Positions 50,031-64,000 of a DNA stretch of 64,000 nt are shown one piece after another. Position 1 is the first letter of the stretch; the number at the start of each line of letters is the position of its first letter. The DNA comes from Burhinus oedicnemus (Eukaryota > Chordata > Aves > Charadriiformes > Burhinidae): NCBI GenBank assembly GCA_008921705.1, contig VFFE01007646.1:441533-505532 (forward strand). Direction: 5' to 3'. Below the pieces are notes generated by a model. It was given only the letters and a program-made list of their open reading frames with translations, was not told the DNA's origin and did no database searches. The translations under genes and the position numbers were made by a program.

Positions 50031-53000
50031 CAGAGCAAAGGCTGCTGGCAAGACTGCTATCGTGGAACACAGAGTGCCATAAGCATTTTAAAAATATCTC
50101 TTAGGTGAGGTTTTCATGAGACACTGGGTTACGGCCCAACAATAAAACTGGAAATCCAACTTTGTTTCCAGGATTTTGAAAATCCAACCCACAAATTGAT
50201 TTTTCACTGTTAAAATATTCCATTTTCCCCACAAATTCACTGACTGCTTTTTAGTGTGTAATCACCTTTTCCACTAAAAAAAAATAAAATAAAAAAATCA
50301 TCAACTCACACTGCAAGATATCCCCTGTTAGAGCTTAGGACAGCTAAACAGTTTCACTTTGCTTTATTATGCATTAGGGATGTATGTATTTGCACATTTA
50401 TCTTTCTTTTTTCCAGCTCTTTCAAAAATTTACATGTGGTGGACATGATCTTACATGATCTTAATAAATTAACATCTACTACGGAAGCAGCATATTCTTT
50501 AATTTAGATTGAACTGCTAAGTAACATTTAGACCAACAAATATACCCTTTAGATTAATCTTGGAACAAGGAAGCGAGAAAGCACGCGCATGTGCACAACA
50601 AGCTCTTCAGAACTTCTATTCACATCCAATTACATCCAGCTGCCAATCTGACATCAATGAGAACATATGAAAGACAACTTGGCACATCCGTTCCGTTTGA
50701 TTAGCTGACTGGGGATACAGCTTGTCAGTCAAATAACCCCTCTTCCCCCAAAAAACTCGAGGGGTTTGTCATCAAATGTTCCATCTGATCAAGAAATGGG
50801 AGATTAAACCGCCTTCAGAAAATTCTGACCACTTCTGCTCCCTTCTTTCTTCAAGTGTTCGGTTTCCCAAAGGGATTTCAAGAACAGCAGCTCAAACCCA
50901 AAGCTCAGCTCTACTGCAGTTTAAGTAACATTAAAACAATTCAATGGAAATAATTGGTTTTGCGCATCTTATTTTTCATACATGTAATCACAGTAACTAT
51001 TTTTCAACTGTTTGACTAATTTCCTTCCAAGACCTTCATTAGTTTTCTAATATTTCCAGATATTATTTCTTCTACACTGTATTTCTATAAGTACACTATA
51101 TTTCTATAAGTATATTTCTACACTGTATTTCTGTAATTATAAAGACTATTACATTCTGTTTCAGAAGCTACAAAAAAAGGGTCATTTTTGGTTTTATACC
51201 ATCAAGATGCATCAAAGCAACTCAGCTGAAAGTGCTGGAATCACTCCAGGTGTGCACCCCCAGAAAACACACAGTGGTAAACTTACATCAATATCACACA
51301 GCACCATTACTATTTAAGTTAAATAAACAGTTATTAAAACACTTTATACCCTAAAATGCACAACATGGTTACCAAGGAAAGATGAAAGTCTGAGACATTT
51401 GTGTCACCACAGTTAAGCTCCTAAGCACATAATATGGTATCTACAAAATTTTCCATCTCAAGACTTGATGTAGAGCTCTAAAAGAGGGATCTACCACCAT
51501 TGTTCCTGTGCTGCAGCAAAGGGAACTAAGTATGAGAAGAATTCCAAAGCACACCAAATCAAAAGACCTCCGTACATTTTCATGAAGTTTAAGCAAGTGC
51601 TGTGGGTCCCCATGATCTGCCATCAAAGTTTATCCAAGCTTTGGGAACACAGCCACTACACAAAGAAATAACTCCGCTATTTTTACGTGGGTAGGAGCAC
51701 TTGGCTACATTTTTTGCAGCTCTAGACCTCTTTGATTTCCTTGCCCTTTCTTAATGTGAGTTCTAATTGTTTTAAAATAGTAAAGTGGCTTATTTAGGTA
51801 TATAATACTAATTTTAGCAGCTATTCTAGTCACCGACTTCATTTGAAAACTCCAGCCTGTGATTTAACCACACAGCATTTTTATCTTGCACACAGACACA
51901 GCCATATAATTGATACCTGGGAAATAACAAGTCACTGACTGGTAAGCTTTAAAATGTGATTGCTCGCCTTTGAAAATTAGCAGTCAGCCACCTGCTCTTT
52001 CTAATACAAATCACAGGTAATGTTGACTATCCACAACTAAACCAATCCCCTTCATCATCAAATAAATGGATATATTTGTCTTGCTAACGTGTATAAAGAT
52101 GGTTGGGAGGCTGAATACCTAACAAGAGATACCTAGAAGTTGCTAACTCAACCACTTTGCTAGACAAATCCTAGAAAAGGAAATTAGAAAGTGAAATAAT
52201 TTGTCTGGATCTTTACAGACTGAAAAATACAGGAGGAACTACCCACAGTAATAGCATTCCCCATAAAAATTGCTTCTACAATTTTCCAGCATCTGCCTTT
52301 GAGACATCTTATTTGTTGAATAGAAGATGCACACCAGTAGCCGCCTTCATAGCTAACATACCTTGTATTCTGCAGCAGCAGGCAACCGAAAGCCTATGAG
52401 CTCACCATAATTCTTGGTTCTGCGAAGCTGCTTGATCAGTGATGCTTGGGAAGGGTGAAAGTTATGAGCCTCCACAGCAGCTGAGAGTACTCTAACCCAA
52501 AGAATAAATCAAACCAAAAGGGCACTAACAGATCAGCCTACAGTGGCCCTGCAAACTCTTCCAAGTCCTGAAGGAAAGCTTGCCATAGGCAGCTAAGCAA
52601 AGCTCACCTTCTGTACTGCTGGAAATACTTTGTGCCTCCTTATTAAAAAATTCACACAGTTGGAGGCGAACTAATTGATGTGGTGGAGACAGTAACACAG
52701 AAGGCACTTAGAGTGTAATTAAGCCACGATCAGAAAAGGGACACGTAAGGGAGAAAGCACTCAAAACAGAAACTCCAGGGAAATACCAGATTCAAGCAAA
52801 AATGAGAGCAACTGCGTATTAAACCATGTTCAAAGACATTTATATATACTGCTAAAAGAATCTGTGCAGATCGCAATTCAAACACTAAGGCCACAGCTAG
52901 CCAGGAAAAAAAGAAATCCACCTTTGTTTTAGATAACCTTCATGTGCTTCAATGCACAGCAGGGACAGGTCTTTTGACAGGAAGAAGAGGGCCCCATCCT

Positions 53001-53363
53001 GCACCTGAGCGACTCTGAATCATGCTGGCGATTTAAGAACAACGACGCTACAGGAGCATGAAGTGTCTCAAGTCTTTCGGTTTTATTCTATAAAAACACA
53101 CTTGAGCTCTACTGTTAGCTGGTCTGGAAGGACTGTAGCAGCAACTACTTCATATACTGGAAAGCATAGTTCACACGTACGCTCCCTATATTAAGGAGGG
53201 GGAAAACAAACAAAACGAGTACAAACATGTAACTATAAACTTCACAATCTTGACTTAACACACATAACAAATGCCCTTTGTGACAAACTCTGCAGTCCAG
53301 AGAGACTTAGTGATAGTCTACAGAACTTAGTGCCTACTTTTCCCTTGGTGTTAGGTATTTTAC
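50031..53363. other. Intronic sequence with a short degenerate tandem repeat
   Basis: No gene seen. At 51072-51137 a CTRTATTTCTATAAGTA-like unit of about 20 bases recurs roughly three times with variation, and ACATGATCTT is directly duplicated at 50443-50462. The rest is unremarkable AT-rich sequence. Confidence 0.55.
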
Positions 53364-53387
53364 GGGGGGGGGGGGGGGGGGGGGGGG
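53364..53387 (+). repeat. 24-base poly-G run abutting an assembly gap
   Basis: TATTTTAC is followed by 24 consecutive G and then directly by N. Pure G runs this long are rare in vertebrate introns. This may be a true G-tract that stopped sequencing, or an artefact of two-colour sequencing chemistry, in which lost signal is called G. Confidence 0.9.
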
Positions 53388-53407
53388 NNNNNNNNNNNNN
53401 NNNNNNN
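53388..53407. other. Assembly gap (20 N)
   Basis: Twenty undetermined bases between the poly-G run and AGAATGTATC. The true gap size is unknown. Confidence 1.
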
Positions 53408-56400
53408 AGAATGTATCAGAAAAAAAATACAAGCTAATATCCAGTTATTTAAGGAATTGTTTTCAGATGAAAAAAAGGAAATGCTTAAACATCTTTTTGT
53501 ACAAAGGTTTCTTCTAGTAGACAGCTTTATGTTTTAAACAGACCTTACAGCTCTTTTCCATTGTTTTTTTCCTATTAAATTTCTCTCATGCAAACCTGCC
53601 GAGTTCAGAGTCTTCAGGAGAAACAGTTCCCCATAGGGTACAAGTCACATGTGGATTTTGCCTTTTTTCACATTATCCACCATTTGGTATTGTCTCATTT
53701 CCCTACCAGCTGCTTCACCATTTCCTGAGCTGCACCATCTCGTACTGTGCCCGATATTAGACACAGCAGTGACAAAGCAAATGGGAAATAAACAGCCCAG
53801 CTCATCAGGAACACTGGCAAAGGATGCAAGCAGCACATCCAGAAGGGGTTATGAGTGGAAAAAACCCCCACAATATTTGTTTGTAGGAGCTTAAATCACT
53901 TCTCTTTGAAAACATAGCAAGATCATCTCTGACTCGACTCTAATCAGATGGAACTTTTATAAAGCAGTCTGATTCCTATTTCAGTAAACACATGAAGAAC
54001 TGAGCACTGCATTCGGAGCTGATATTTTTTAATGGTAGAGCTCCCAGTGGAGGGGGAAGGAGGGAAGGAAGGGCTTGGACTCAGTGGGTTTGAACACGAG
54101 GATGACTCAAAACCAAGAAGGATGAAACAGTGAGCTGCCGCGTAGCAATGAAGAAAGTGAACATAGGACAAAGAACCATTTTCACCAGGCTAATAAAAAG
54201 TACTCATTTGAACCGTCTTGTCAACACCACACACATTCAGAAGAGTATGTACATCCCTCATCGCTGTCCCCTTCCCACATCTCCCTGGTTTATTTCAATT
54301 CAAAAGGAGGAATGTATAAAGAGCAAGGAACGAATGGATGGACAGCAGGACAGAAAACACTGAATGAGAAGCAGGCTGTTGATGCACCGTTACAGAAAAA
54401 CTTAAGAGATATTGGCCAGAAAATTTCACAAGTCAGTAATTTCCTGTTTAATGCAGGCGAAGTTTTACAAAATAATGACACTAACACTGTAAAATTGTGT
54501 TGAATGTTGCCAAAGACACCAAGTCAGTAAATACCTTGCTTGCAAAGAATCTGCTGCTGAACTCTGCTTCACTGACTGATCTCTTACTGCTGTTGTTGCA
54601 GCTACTTTGTATTTAGCACTTTTATTCATTTTAATAATAGTTACACAAAAGAAAGAAAATAGCCTTTACGCTCCTTTTATCTCCTTTAGTAGAACTTATT
54701 AGCCATTAAAATATGTATTTTATGCATATAATTCTTCTAAAAAGATCATAAAACCAAACTGAAATATAGGTACTTGCCAGCAACGTTATTCCACTCAATT
54801 GACAGTCTAGATAAATCCATTACCATAGCCAATTTAAGGACTGAGATTTCTTTTTGTAACTACAATCCTTTAGAAAAACTTGAAAATACAGAAATATAAT
54901 GTCTGAACATTCAATTGATCACAATAGATACATAAATTGGAGCACAAAGTTACAGCAAAAAAGCACCTTGTTTATTTCCACTGTGCTGTTGCCTCACATT
55001 CAGGTGCGGGATTTAAGGCAGCACACGGAACGACGAGTGGCAGGTGCCTCTCTTTTGTTTTTCCTAAAACATCAAGGATTGTTTAAAGGAAGAGTTTTCT
55101 AACCCTCGTCATGGTCATTTGACCCAAATCTGATACCACAGATGATGGAGCATTATTAAAGCATGAGGAACCATAAGCTTCATGCTGCCAAAACAGTGAC
55201 AGAAACAATCGGTGGTGTGAGAAGTTCGGTTTATTTGAGTGAAGCTGTTCAGGGATGACGATAATTATCTGTGAAATGAATATTCATCACACGGGTGAAT
55301 TCAAGGCTGAATAATACTTCACTGGAGAGCAGGAATAATATTAGGGAGAAGTTGGCCAAAGCAGACACGGCTCACTTTGTACTGAGGTCTAGTGCAGCTG
55401 TATGACACACAGACGGGTGCCAGGAATTCATGGACTGGAGAAAGAGCCTGCAGTAGGCAGACCTATCCCCTGTGTTAGTTTCTAAATACAAAGCTGAAAA
55501 TTAGCTAAACAGCTTTTATGTCCCTGAAAGTATGCTCAGCTCTACTCCAATAAATACATTACCGCTATTATTTCTGCAAGAAGTAAACAGCATTGAGGTA
55601 TCCAACGCCACTCCTTCCTTTTCTCCACAACTCCAAAATCTTTTCCTGTCAGAGAATATCTTACTTGCTTAGAGTAACGAAAATTTTCAGAGGCAGCTAT
55701 TTCAAAAGGTACAGTCTGTCTCTGCCAATGTCTTTGCTAGTAGCACAAGCCTCTGGCTAGCTGAAGTGAACACCTGGCAACCGACCCAGAAGCACAATGC
55801 CCACCACAGTGGGACTGAAGTAGGGGAGGTTAGCTTTATTTACGAGCTTTTCTTTTTTTTTTTTTTTTTTTTAATAGATGTTGTCAGACTGGGAAAAAAC
55901 AACCCAAAACCAAAACTAAAAGAAAATGTTTGCGTGCCAGAACTTCTCAAATGTTTTTTGGAAAAGCAATGTAGAAAGCAGACTGGACTATTTTGAAGGA
56001 CCTTTTCTTTCATGACCAAAAATGAGTTGAACAGTTACATGGGGTAACAGAGAGCTGAGAACACAGAGAGGAGTCCAACAGGACTACGAAGGAAAAAGGA
56101 AACACTACCTTAATCTTCTGGCTCCAAAACAGCACGGAGTGAAGCTACGACAATGCTTCACTGCAAACCAGCAGTATTTAAGCGAGTAACAGTAAGTGAA
56201 CCTGTCCTGCGGTGAAGGCAGCGGTAAAGGTACACACAATGTGTCACCACCTGTATGACTGCTCTAGAGTCATACGGAAGGCGGGTGTGACCCAGCCCCC
56301 TGACCAGAGCTACCACTGACCTTCTGTCCCTGTGCCATCCCTGGGAAGCAAGCCAAACTCTAATACTGGATAGTACCATGGAAGTAGTACGAGTTTGGGG

Positions 56401-59400
56401 AGGAGCCAGGATACTTTAAAAACATGCATCAATGAGATCTTCAGAAGTCTGATCCAGCAGCTAGGACGTAAAAATAGACAAATAATCCAGTAAATATTTT
56501 TTTTTAATTGTCTGAAAGCAGATTTGTTTCCTAAGCATAGAATAAAGGCAAACTATTAGCATCCTTCTCCCCGAACATCTAAACTCTACAGATCAATGGC
56601 CAACAATTAATTGCAAACATTCAGTAATCACCGCTACAATATCAGCTTAAGCTCATGTCACACCTATAATCGTAATTCTCACTGATACCAGGAAGAATTG
56701 TATCCCTAGAATCAACAGTTCGATTAATCCTTTAAGAATCTGTACGCAAACCAAATCAACCAAATAAATCCTACAAATACTTCCTTTCCAAACCCACTAA
56801 TTATACACTTCTGACAAAACACTACTCAAGGTTATGTATTGACACACGCTACAACATGTAATTTGCAATGTACTTTGTTGTTGTTAAAGACAGGAAGATT
56901 ATTTTCTGATTTACAGTAGTATGACTAGTGAAGTCCAAGGACCGATTGCACACAGAATTAGTTTGAAAAACAGACCTGTGTTTTTCATATTTCTATCCAT
57001 AAGCAGAAATACAAAATGACTTTTCTCCTGTATCTTCATAGAAAAGTTATACAGAAAAGAAACAGTCTTAATCCAAAACTCAAAGCAAAATACAAAACTG
57101 CAAGTCAGATGGTTTCTCTTAAGACTAAAAAACCCAAACACATAAAAATTAAGGCATTACTTTATTAAGGAATTTAATCATTGGGAAATGAATTTTTAAG
57201 GAGATCAGTAAAACCCCCAAAATATCTTAGAAAACTCCTCAAACTAAGTTTAGATGTTGAGGAATCAATGAAAACTATCAAGCAGCATATCAAAATATGG
57301 TCTTGCCACAGCGCATTCCTGAATAAAGATGCCTAAGTTAGTATATTCAGTTTTAACTTTACCTGTAAAAGTAGCCTAACGCTGAAGGTTTCGCCTGTGC
57401 TAAGTGGTTAGGTGAAGGGTACGCTCTGTCCTTTGTCACAGACCCAGGGTGAGTGGGTTCTGACATTAAACTGTGCTGTGTTCAATAAGATCACGCAAAC
57501 AAATATTCCAGTAAGTTTATTAGTCTTCTGCTCATTTTACCTTTTTCCCCTAGAACTCACAAACTATTACTGAATGTAGAACTGACTCAGAAAAGCTGGA
57601 TACACAGGAGGAGAAAAGAAATGTATTTAAAGGAACAAAGATACACTTTATGTGATGGCAGTCACAAGGAGAGGAAGAGTGCTGTCGATGCAGATAGGTA
57701 CTGTGCGTTCATCATTAGTTTTACAATAGGTAACAGACAAGATGGTCATCCGAGATACACTCACATGAAAGAAGACTTATCCAGTAAGAACAGCCAAATA
57801 ATTTCCTTTTTTCCTTTCTCAATTGAAATACAAGGATTTTTACATACCATGCCTTTCTCTTCATGAATTCTGTATTTCCTTCCAGAGACCCAAAGATAAA
57901 TGAATTTTGTAATCCGTCCCCAAGAACACAATGAGAAAAGGAACTACAGCAAGAGGAAACTACTGACACACTTTCCAAGCGGCACAGGGAAATACCTCTG
58001 GGGGCAACTATTAGACAACATTTCTAATATTTATCTATTTAAACTCAGTAACTGACTGCAATTGCAAAGAAAAACCCCAAATTGATCCAAGCTTAGCATG
58101 CACGTGCACACACTTCTGATTTCTGCATTTCCTTTAATATTCTGCATCTCCATATGTACAATGGGATCTCAGAAAAAAATCCTGGCTGTTTTTCTGGACT
58201 AAACAGGGTAGGGTGAAACGCTGCACCTTAAAGTAATGCAGGTAGAACATCTATTGTATCATGTCTATACTACACACATACCCTTTTGTATTTATACACA
58301 CATTTGTAGTAATGGATATGAAAAGTCCCAGAGAAAAAACAAAAGGAAAACATTATTGAGAAATTTTAAAATTAATTCCTGCCTCCAGCTGAGCAGAGTA
58401 ACTAATTTTATGTAGGGCAATCTATGATCCTCTGATTTCTACTAAAAATTATTAAGTAATAATCAATTTCTTTAATTTCATTACTAGGAAGGATTAAAAG
58501 TATGTCCCAACATTACATTACAGAAGAACACATAATCACTGTCCTGATATGATTTTTAAAAAAATTTAGAAAGTTCTGTTGTCTTGAATACAGCAGCGTA
58601 AGAAGTTACAGAATTGTTTTTCTTCAATAGATGGTGAAATAAAGAGATCAAGCTAGCAGACATCAGCCATTTCATGAAAGTGTTTGAAAAGAAGGAAAAA
58701 GTTTGATATGTTCAAATTGAATTGAGCGCAAATGTTTTAACAATATTTGAGGTTGCTCTTCAATCAGAATTTAAAAACTTTCGTTCCTAGGAAAAGTGCA
58801 TGCGTGTTTCACAGGCCACAAAAAGACATCTGAAAAAAGGAAACTACATCTTTTTCGCACTGGTGTTGGTTGTGTTTCTAGTTATCAGGAATGCTTACTT
58901 TTATTATTTACCTCTCTCTTGAACAATGTTTAAGCAAATCATGCAAGCCTTTTGCGTGGTACAGGAAGTACAAAATTCTACAGTTTATCATGAAAGCACA
59001 AGTGAGCTTCCATTTTTAAGACTTAGAAAAAAAGTTATGACTAATAAATTGAATGAATTACAAAAGTAACATACCCACAAATGATCGCTCACTATGTTAT
59101 CTGCACTTCCATTTCTATAACTTTTATACATAACAAAATCTACTTCTAGGGCACATTTTATTACATTATGCTGTTCAGAAAATCCTATGTGAATAATCTT
59201 TGCTCTGTAATTTAAAATGAAGAGGAACTCAAGTTTTTATGCATTTCTAAACACCAACCACTTTCATCCTATTAAAACATTTAGAAGCAAGGGAGCCTTA
59301 AGGATTTCTGGCAAATATTTTGCTGCTTACATTGTTGTCCATAGGAACTGTACACCTGTACCAGGAAGCCAAAGTCATCAATATCGGAGAACTGTTAGAA

Positions 59401-62400
59401 AGCTTAAATCAAACCCTTTGATAAGTCACGTAGTTCAAGCACATCGGGCCATTTATTCCCTTACTTAGATCACTGTTAGATCAATGCATCTTCATTTGTT
59501 TGAACGGAAGTAATCTTAAATTATGTATGAATTAGTGAGAGTGTGGCAAATCCAGTGAATAAAGAATTCTCCATTCAGTGGGACAACTAAACTTCAAATA
59601 AATTTAAAAACCAGAGAAAAATAAAAATAGATTAACCTCAGTTAGCTTATCTAAAATCAACTTTATTAACAGAAGTTTTGCAGAACAGTTCATGAATCTG
59701 TAATGAATTTTTCTCAATGTTTGAGATTACACTAATTTTTCCTTCTATGGTAGCCTCCTAACAGCAAACACGAGATGTTTTTGTAAGTGCGAGGACTGAT
59801 TACATTCCGCCCGTTCTAGCAGGCCACTTCTATGGCCTTGCTGCTTGTGAAAAAGGAAGCAGGAGCAAGTTCACATGGTCCCATCACGCATGCTTTGTGA
59901 TGTTGAAAAATGCCATCTACAGAAAAGGTAGAATAACCTTGAGCATTCTCTACGTTTTAAAAATTGATTCACTCTTGTTTATTATTGCTTTCCTATTATT
60001 TTAATTCCAGGAAGAGTGCCTTACTAGTGAAGCGATATAAACAATGGACAAATCATGAAATACGGCACCTCCCATTTAGTTTCTTTGCAAGGAAAACCCT
60101 ACACAGTTCACACTACACTTCTGTGTTAGGAACATGCTAACCGCAGGGAGGTCCAGGTATGCAGGAAGGGTGTTTTTGGCACTTCAGTCTCAAAGACAGA
60201 CTTGTCCCACTGCCAGGGGCCGTGGGCAGCATAACCTGATGCTGCTTCTCTTTAGCTCGTAACATGTTCCTCTACAGCTCTCTATTGCCTGTAAAGCATG
60301 GTAACAGTCCTGGCTCACGTGAATGGATGTTCTTGGCAGTTCAAAACTCATGTGTGAAGCTAAGCACCTTACGTTGGTTAAGTCGGTGGCAACGCTGAAT
60401 CTAACTTTCAGATACTGCCGTCTTCAGTTATCAGAAAAAAGACTAGGACTTCTGTGATAGCCTATTTCTGAGCCCAGCATTTAAGGCAGTCCAGTTGCTA
60501 ATGTTCTTTTTAACAGATGCAACTTCTGCAGCAGTTATGAATTCCAGTACATTAATACTGAATAAAGCATAGTTCATCTTTCAAAAATTTTACAAAACTT
60601 AACATTCACGTCTCATTAGTCACTGTGCTAATATTATCATTTGAATTCACTGGCTTCATAATCTCTTGGTGACTTTCACAGCAATTATTTGTATTTTGAT
60701 ATGTGACTTTTCTAGGTCCTCAGCCTATTTTTCCCGAGGTTGCAGCTGGAAGCGACTATACCAACCATACTCAGTATTCACTGTTTTGTTACAGAACTGG
60801 TGCTTAGCGGGGGTGGGGGTGGTGAAAGAATCAATCTTCTGGCGTTAAACATTACCAACATTACCTTATTCCTTCCATGCTGTTGTTTTCCATCTGAGCT
60901 AAAGATACTTCATCCACTTGCAAAGCATTCCTAATGGGTGACAGTCAGCAGGGAACTGATTTTTGAGCAGCTTCCAATAGAACTGAAACTTTGAAAGGAG
61001 AACCTGAGATTTGAAATTACATTCACAATTTATTTCACGTAAATACCTATAGAACTAAGTTCAGAACTATTTGAGTCTCATTCTCAAAAGAAAAACTAAT
61101 TCAAGCTCTAAACGAGTTAGGATACACCCACCCTGCTGTTTATCCAGATAGGCAGCAATGTCATCGACTCACTGAGCTACTTCTTGACAGTTCTTTAGTT
61201 TGAGAGGTACAAAAATCTTCTGACAGATACATAATTGAGAAACCCCGGGAAGAAATGTTATTTTGTTCCAGCATCTGCTCTATAAATGAAGATAAGCAAA
61301 CCAGATTTCTAGTTCCAGAAAATAAGACAGCCCTTCGTTTCAAAGAGAGTGACATAAAAGACACAGCAAGAGTACGTATATTAAAATGGCTTGTAGGACA
61401 AGTGCAGAGCCGTTCACTCATCCCCATGTTCTGTAATACTCGCTTCGTCACTCTGTCTTGAGGTTTGTTCATATCTCGGTTCTAACTTACGACAGATCTT
61501 CTTGGGCACTTTTAAGTGTTATAGCAAGAGGCTCCATTAATATAGCAACAACATTTTACAGATATAATTTCAGGCTTTGGCAAACAGAATTCTGAAACAT
61601 TGACTCAAAAGTTTAAACCTCTGCTGTAGATATTCCATTAGTATTGGGCACAGGTTACTGTAAGGATGGCTAAATCGCAGTTTCTGTTACACTAGCTGGG
61701 TTACTCTCCCCTTCTGATTTTCCTTTCTATGATTTCTGGCATTTTACACCATTGAAAATTGGTGATTCAGAGAAGAGAATGGAAATTAGGATTGTCATTT
61801 ATATTTGTACACTGACAAATGAGTTAAGCTTGTGTAACATTTGGAGAATGCTTTTTTTTATTCGTTAGAGAAGATTTGTTAGCAGGGGATTGGAAATGCA
61901 CTGTGATCTTTCTCCAGTTTATTTCCTTTCTCAGTAGGTTCCCCCCTCCACTTTCTCCTCTTGGATATTCACCTTTTAAATCAAAAGAATTACTTATGAG
62001 AATGAAACTATTTTTGATCATACAAGGCATTTTTTTTTCACTGAGATGATGGCAGATATTATAAGATTGGAAGCAGCATTACAGGGATGGTGACAGCAAG
62101 TTACAAGCTTTTGTAACAGTTGTGGTCTAGGGAGGGGACACCCACTTCAGCCTTGTGGGAAAAGTCTCTTTGCACATTCAGTTTCCTCATGTATTTTTGA
62201 TTTGATGAGGGGAAGGAAAAGTATTCCCCACCGTGAGATTTTGAACGAAGCCACAAACATACAGTTTCCTCACCCCAGTTATTCCAAGGAGAGAAATTTC
62301 CAATTACTCGGCAAATCAAGAAAGAATATCCAGAGGGGGTCTGAATCTAAGTGCAGCTTTTCCTTTCCTTACAGTTTGCAGGTACTCTCCACACAGCAGA

Positions 62401-64000
62401 GAAGGCTGCAGCCCTGGAAGCCACAGGGAACTGCTCATCGCACTGTTTTTCTCTGGGAGACAGTAACAGCACCATCATTAGAACACAACTAGCCCAGCCC
62501 AGCCCACCAGGAATCCCTATTTCTGCACGGGAATACAGGAGGAGAAAATGCACTAAAGCTTTAGGACTGTGAAGTTTTTTTACTCTGCCTTACATGTAAT
62601 TTTTTTTGGAGAACACAAAGCTCATAAACACTCAGAGCAGATGGTGTAACATGCAGCAGCAGGAGATGGAGCTTATTAGCTACCGCTTCCTTCCGCTAGT
62701 ATACAGCCCAGAAATCCAAAGGACCTTTAAATCACCCTCTACGGAAAGCTGAGTCCCTTTCCTGAGACAGTCCGAGGGAACTACGGTGTGCCCTTCCACA
62801 GGCGCCACCTCTTCAGTATGCTTCAAGTCCCTGCCCTAAAGTATGCAGGTACAAAACACGCTTAAATTAAGTTCCCAGAAGATTTCCTAAAATTAGCAAA
62901 ACACTATTGTAGACAACATTAAGTCTAAAATTTAAATGTCTGGCGTTTGCAAGTAAGTGAAAAAAGGTTCTACTAATACAAAATACCTCAACAGTTTTGA
63001 TACAAGCCCTATCTAGTAACATTATGTTACCAGAAGTCTTCTATGTTACTCTTGTATTTTCTTCCTTAAATTACAGAATTTCAAGAAAAGTGCCTGCAAA
63101 AATAATTGGTTTCCTTTGTAATCAGCCTGTTCCTACCTTCCTCTTCCAGAACTCAGGAATGCTTCATTCCACTGTGCTACAGCCACCTTCCAGAAAAACT
63201 CAATACACAGCTCTAAAAAAATTATGCAGCTTAAAGGTTAAAAAAAGTCCCATCCTTCGTTAATCCACAAATCTTATCATAAAGGAAACACTGGGAACAA
63301 GAGAAGTAAATACCTACCACCCAGCTGAAGAGTTCAAAACTACCACATTTCTAAGAGCCTGCATAGCAGTAGTTCTTTTAAGAGTGTCTTTTTCTTTTCA
63401 TTTTACGTTTTTCCTTGCCCTTTTCAAAACTAATGATATCCCCTCCAGCTGCCAACATAAAAAAATGCATTTTACCGTGTCCTGTTTACATGTCAATAAA
63501 TAGCCATTATAATATTCTTTATTTTGACAGTCTTTATCACATGAATAGTACTGGCAAAGGCTCCAAAATATGCAACTAGCAGGTAGAGCTATATTGAACT
63601 GTTCTGCCCTATTCCATCGAGCACCGGGTTAGCACTGACAGGGCTTGAGTTCTACCTTCTTAATACCAACGAGAGTTTTGGGATGCTCCCTGATAAAATT
63701 GTTCCCTTCGTTAACCGCTCTGTGTGGAAGTTTAAAAGCACAGTGTCCTAAATTCACCCAGATAAGTGCTCCAAATCTCTCTTAAAACAATGAAAAAATC
63801 AGAGCTCCTCTGTTGGCATCAGTTTCCTCAGGGAGGGCTCACAAGACCACAAAGATGTGGCATGCTAGAGAATTATTGTGGTGTTACACATAACAGATTA
63901 AGGGGAGAAGCTAATAAAGATTGCCTTATTTACCTTTACACATCATTTAAAACTAAAGTAATTGAAACAAAAAGTCCATGCTATATACAGCCCAAATCCA
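53408..64000. other. Intronic sequence, nothing firmly recognised
   Basis: AT-rich with a T-run at about 55852-55872 followed by an A/C tract at 55894-55916. All open frames are short (103 codons at most). I looked here for the TENM1 start-codon exon on the - strand and did not find it. No RNA gene or known repeat family was recognised. Confidence 0.55.

Larger units (their letters stand above)
39017..64000 (-). other. TENM1: TENM1 intron upstream of the exon (partial, open at the window end)
   Basis: Inferred from the acceptor. The preceding exon should carry the start codon and the SSDESEDG and SRKRK motifs; I looked for these on the - strand and did not find them up to 64000, so the intron is at least 25 kb. 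Large 5' introns are typical of teneurin genes. It contains the inverted duplication, the 75-nt hairpin, two CR1 copies, a CpG-rich block and the assembly gap, listed separately. An unrecognised alternative first exon inside it cannot be excluded. Confidence 0.7.

Noticed and set aside
1..64000. Further TENM1 exons, tRNA, snRNA, CRISPR or prokaryote-type operons
   Set aside because: Looked for the expected neighbouring exon motifs and common RNA gene signatures on both strands and found none; the sequence is eukaryotic intron.

Overview
The window looks like bird nuclear DNA. The evidence is the retroposon content: three copies of the CR1 LINE 3' end in the + orientation plus one older copy in the - orientation, with the usual avian 3' tail (TTCCAACCTAAACC then ATTCTATGA-type octamers). 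The rest is AT-rich, very sparse in genes, and carries no Alu/L1-type repeats.

Only one protein-coding feature can be supported. On the - strand at 38756-39016 lies a 261-bp internal exon of teneurin-1 (TENM1/ODZ1), encoding part of its cytoplasmic N-terminal (Ten_N) domain, with good splice sites on both sides. The gene runs from high to low coordinates. Everything below 38755 is therefore read as the intron downstream of this exon (at least 38.7 kb), and everything above 39017 as the intron upstream of it (at least 25 kb). I searched both sides for neighbouring TENM1 exons (the start-codon exon upstream and the proline-rich exon downstream) and did not find them. Very large 5' introns are usual for teneurins.

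Layout: 1-3991 intron with a 69-bp pure A/C tract; 3992-4411 CR1 copy with an internal deletion; 4412-11407 intron with AC and TG/TA microsatellites and a 35-bp poly(A); 11408-11580 small CpG cluster; 11581-26221 unannotated intron; 26222-26518 CR1; 26519-38755 intron with possible conserved elements near 33.0-33.4 and 34.8-35.0 kb; 38756-39016 TENM1 exon; 39515-39840 a group of mutually inverted short repeats; 42128-42296 and 46032-46200 a 169-bp inverted duplication (three mismatches); between its arms a CR1 copy (44695-44936) and a very regular 75-nt hairpin (45300-45374); 48620-48867 CpG-rich block; 49905-50030 old reverse CR1; 53364-53407 a poly-G run ending in a 20-base assembly gap; the remainder to 64000 is unannotated intron.

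The items most worth a second look are the 75-nt hairpin, whose only three non-Watson-Crick pairs in the outer 30-bp stem are all G.U on the + strand (a microRNA-precursor-like shape, antisense to TENM1), and the 98%-identical inverted duplication that encloses it. Neither matches a family that I can name from sequence alone.
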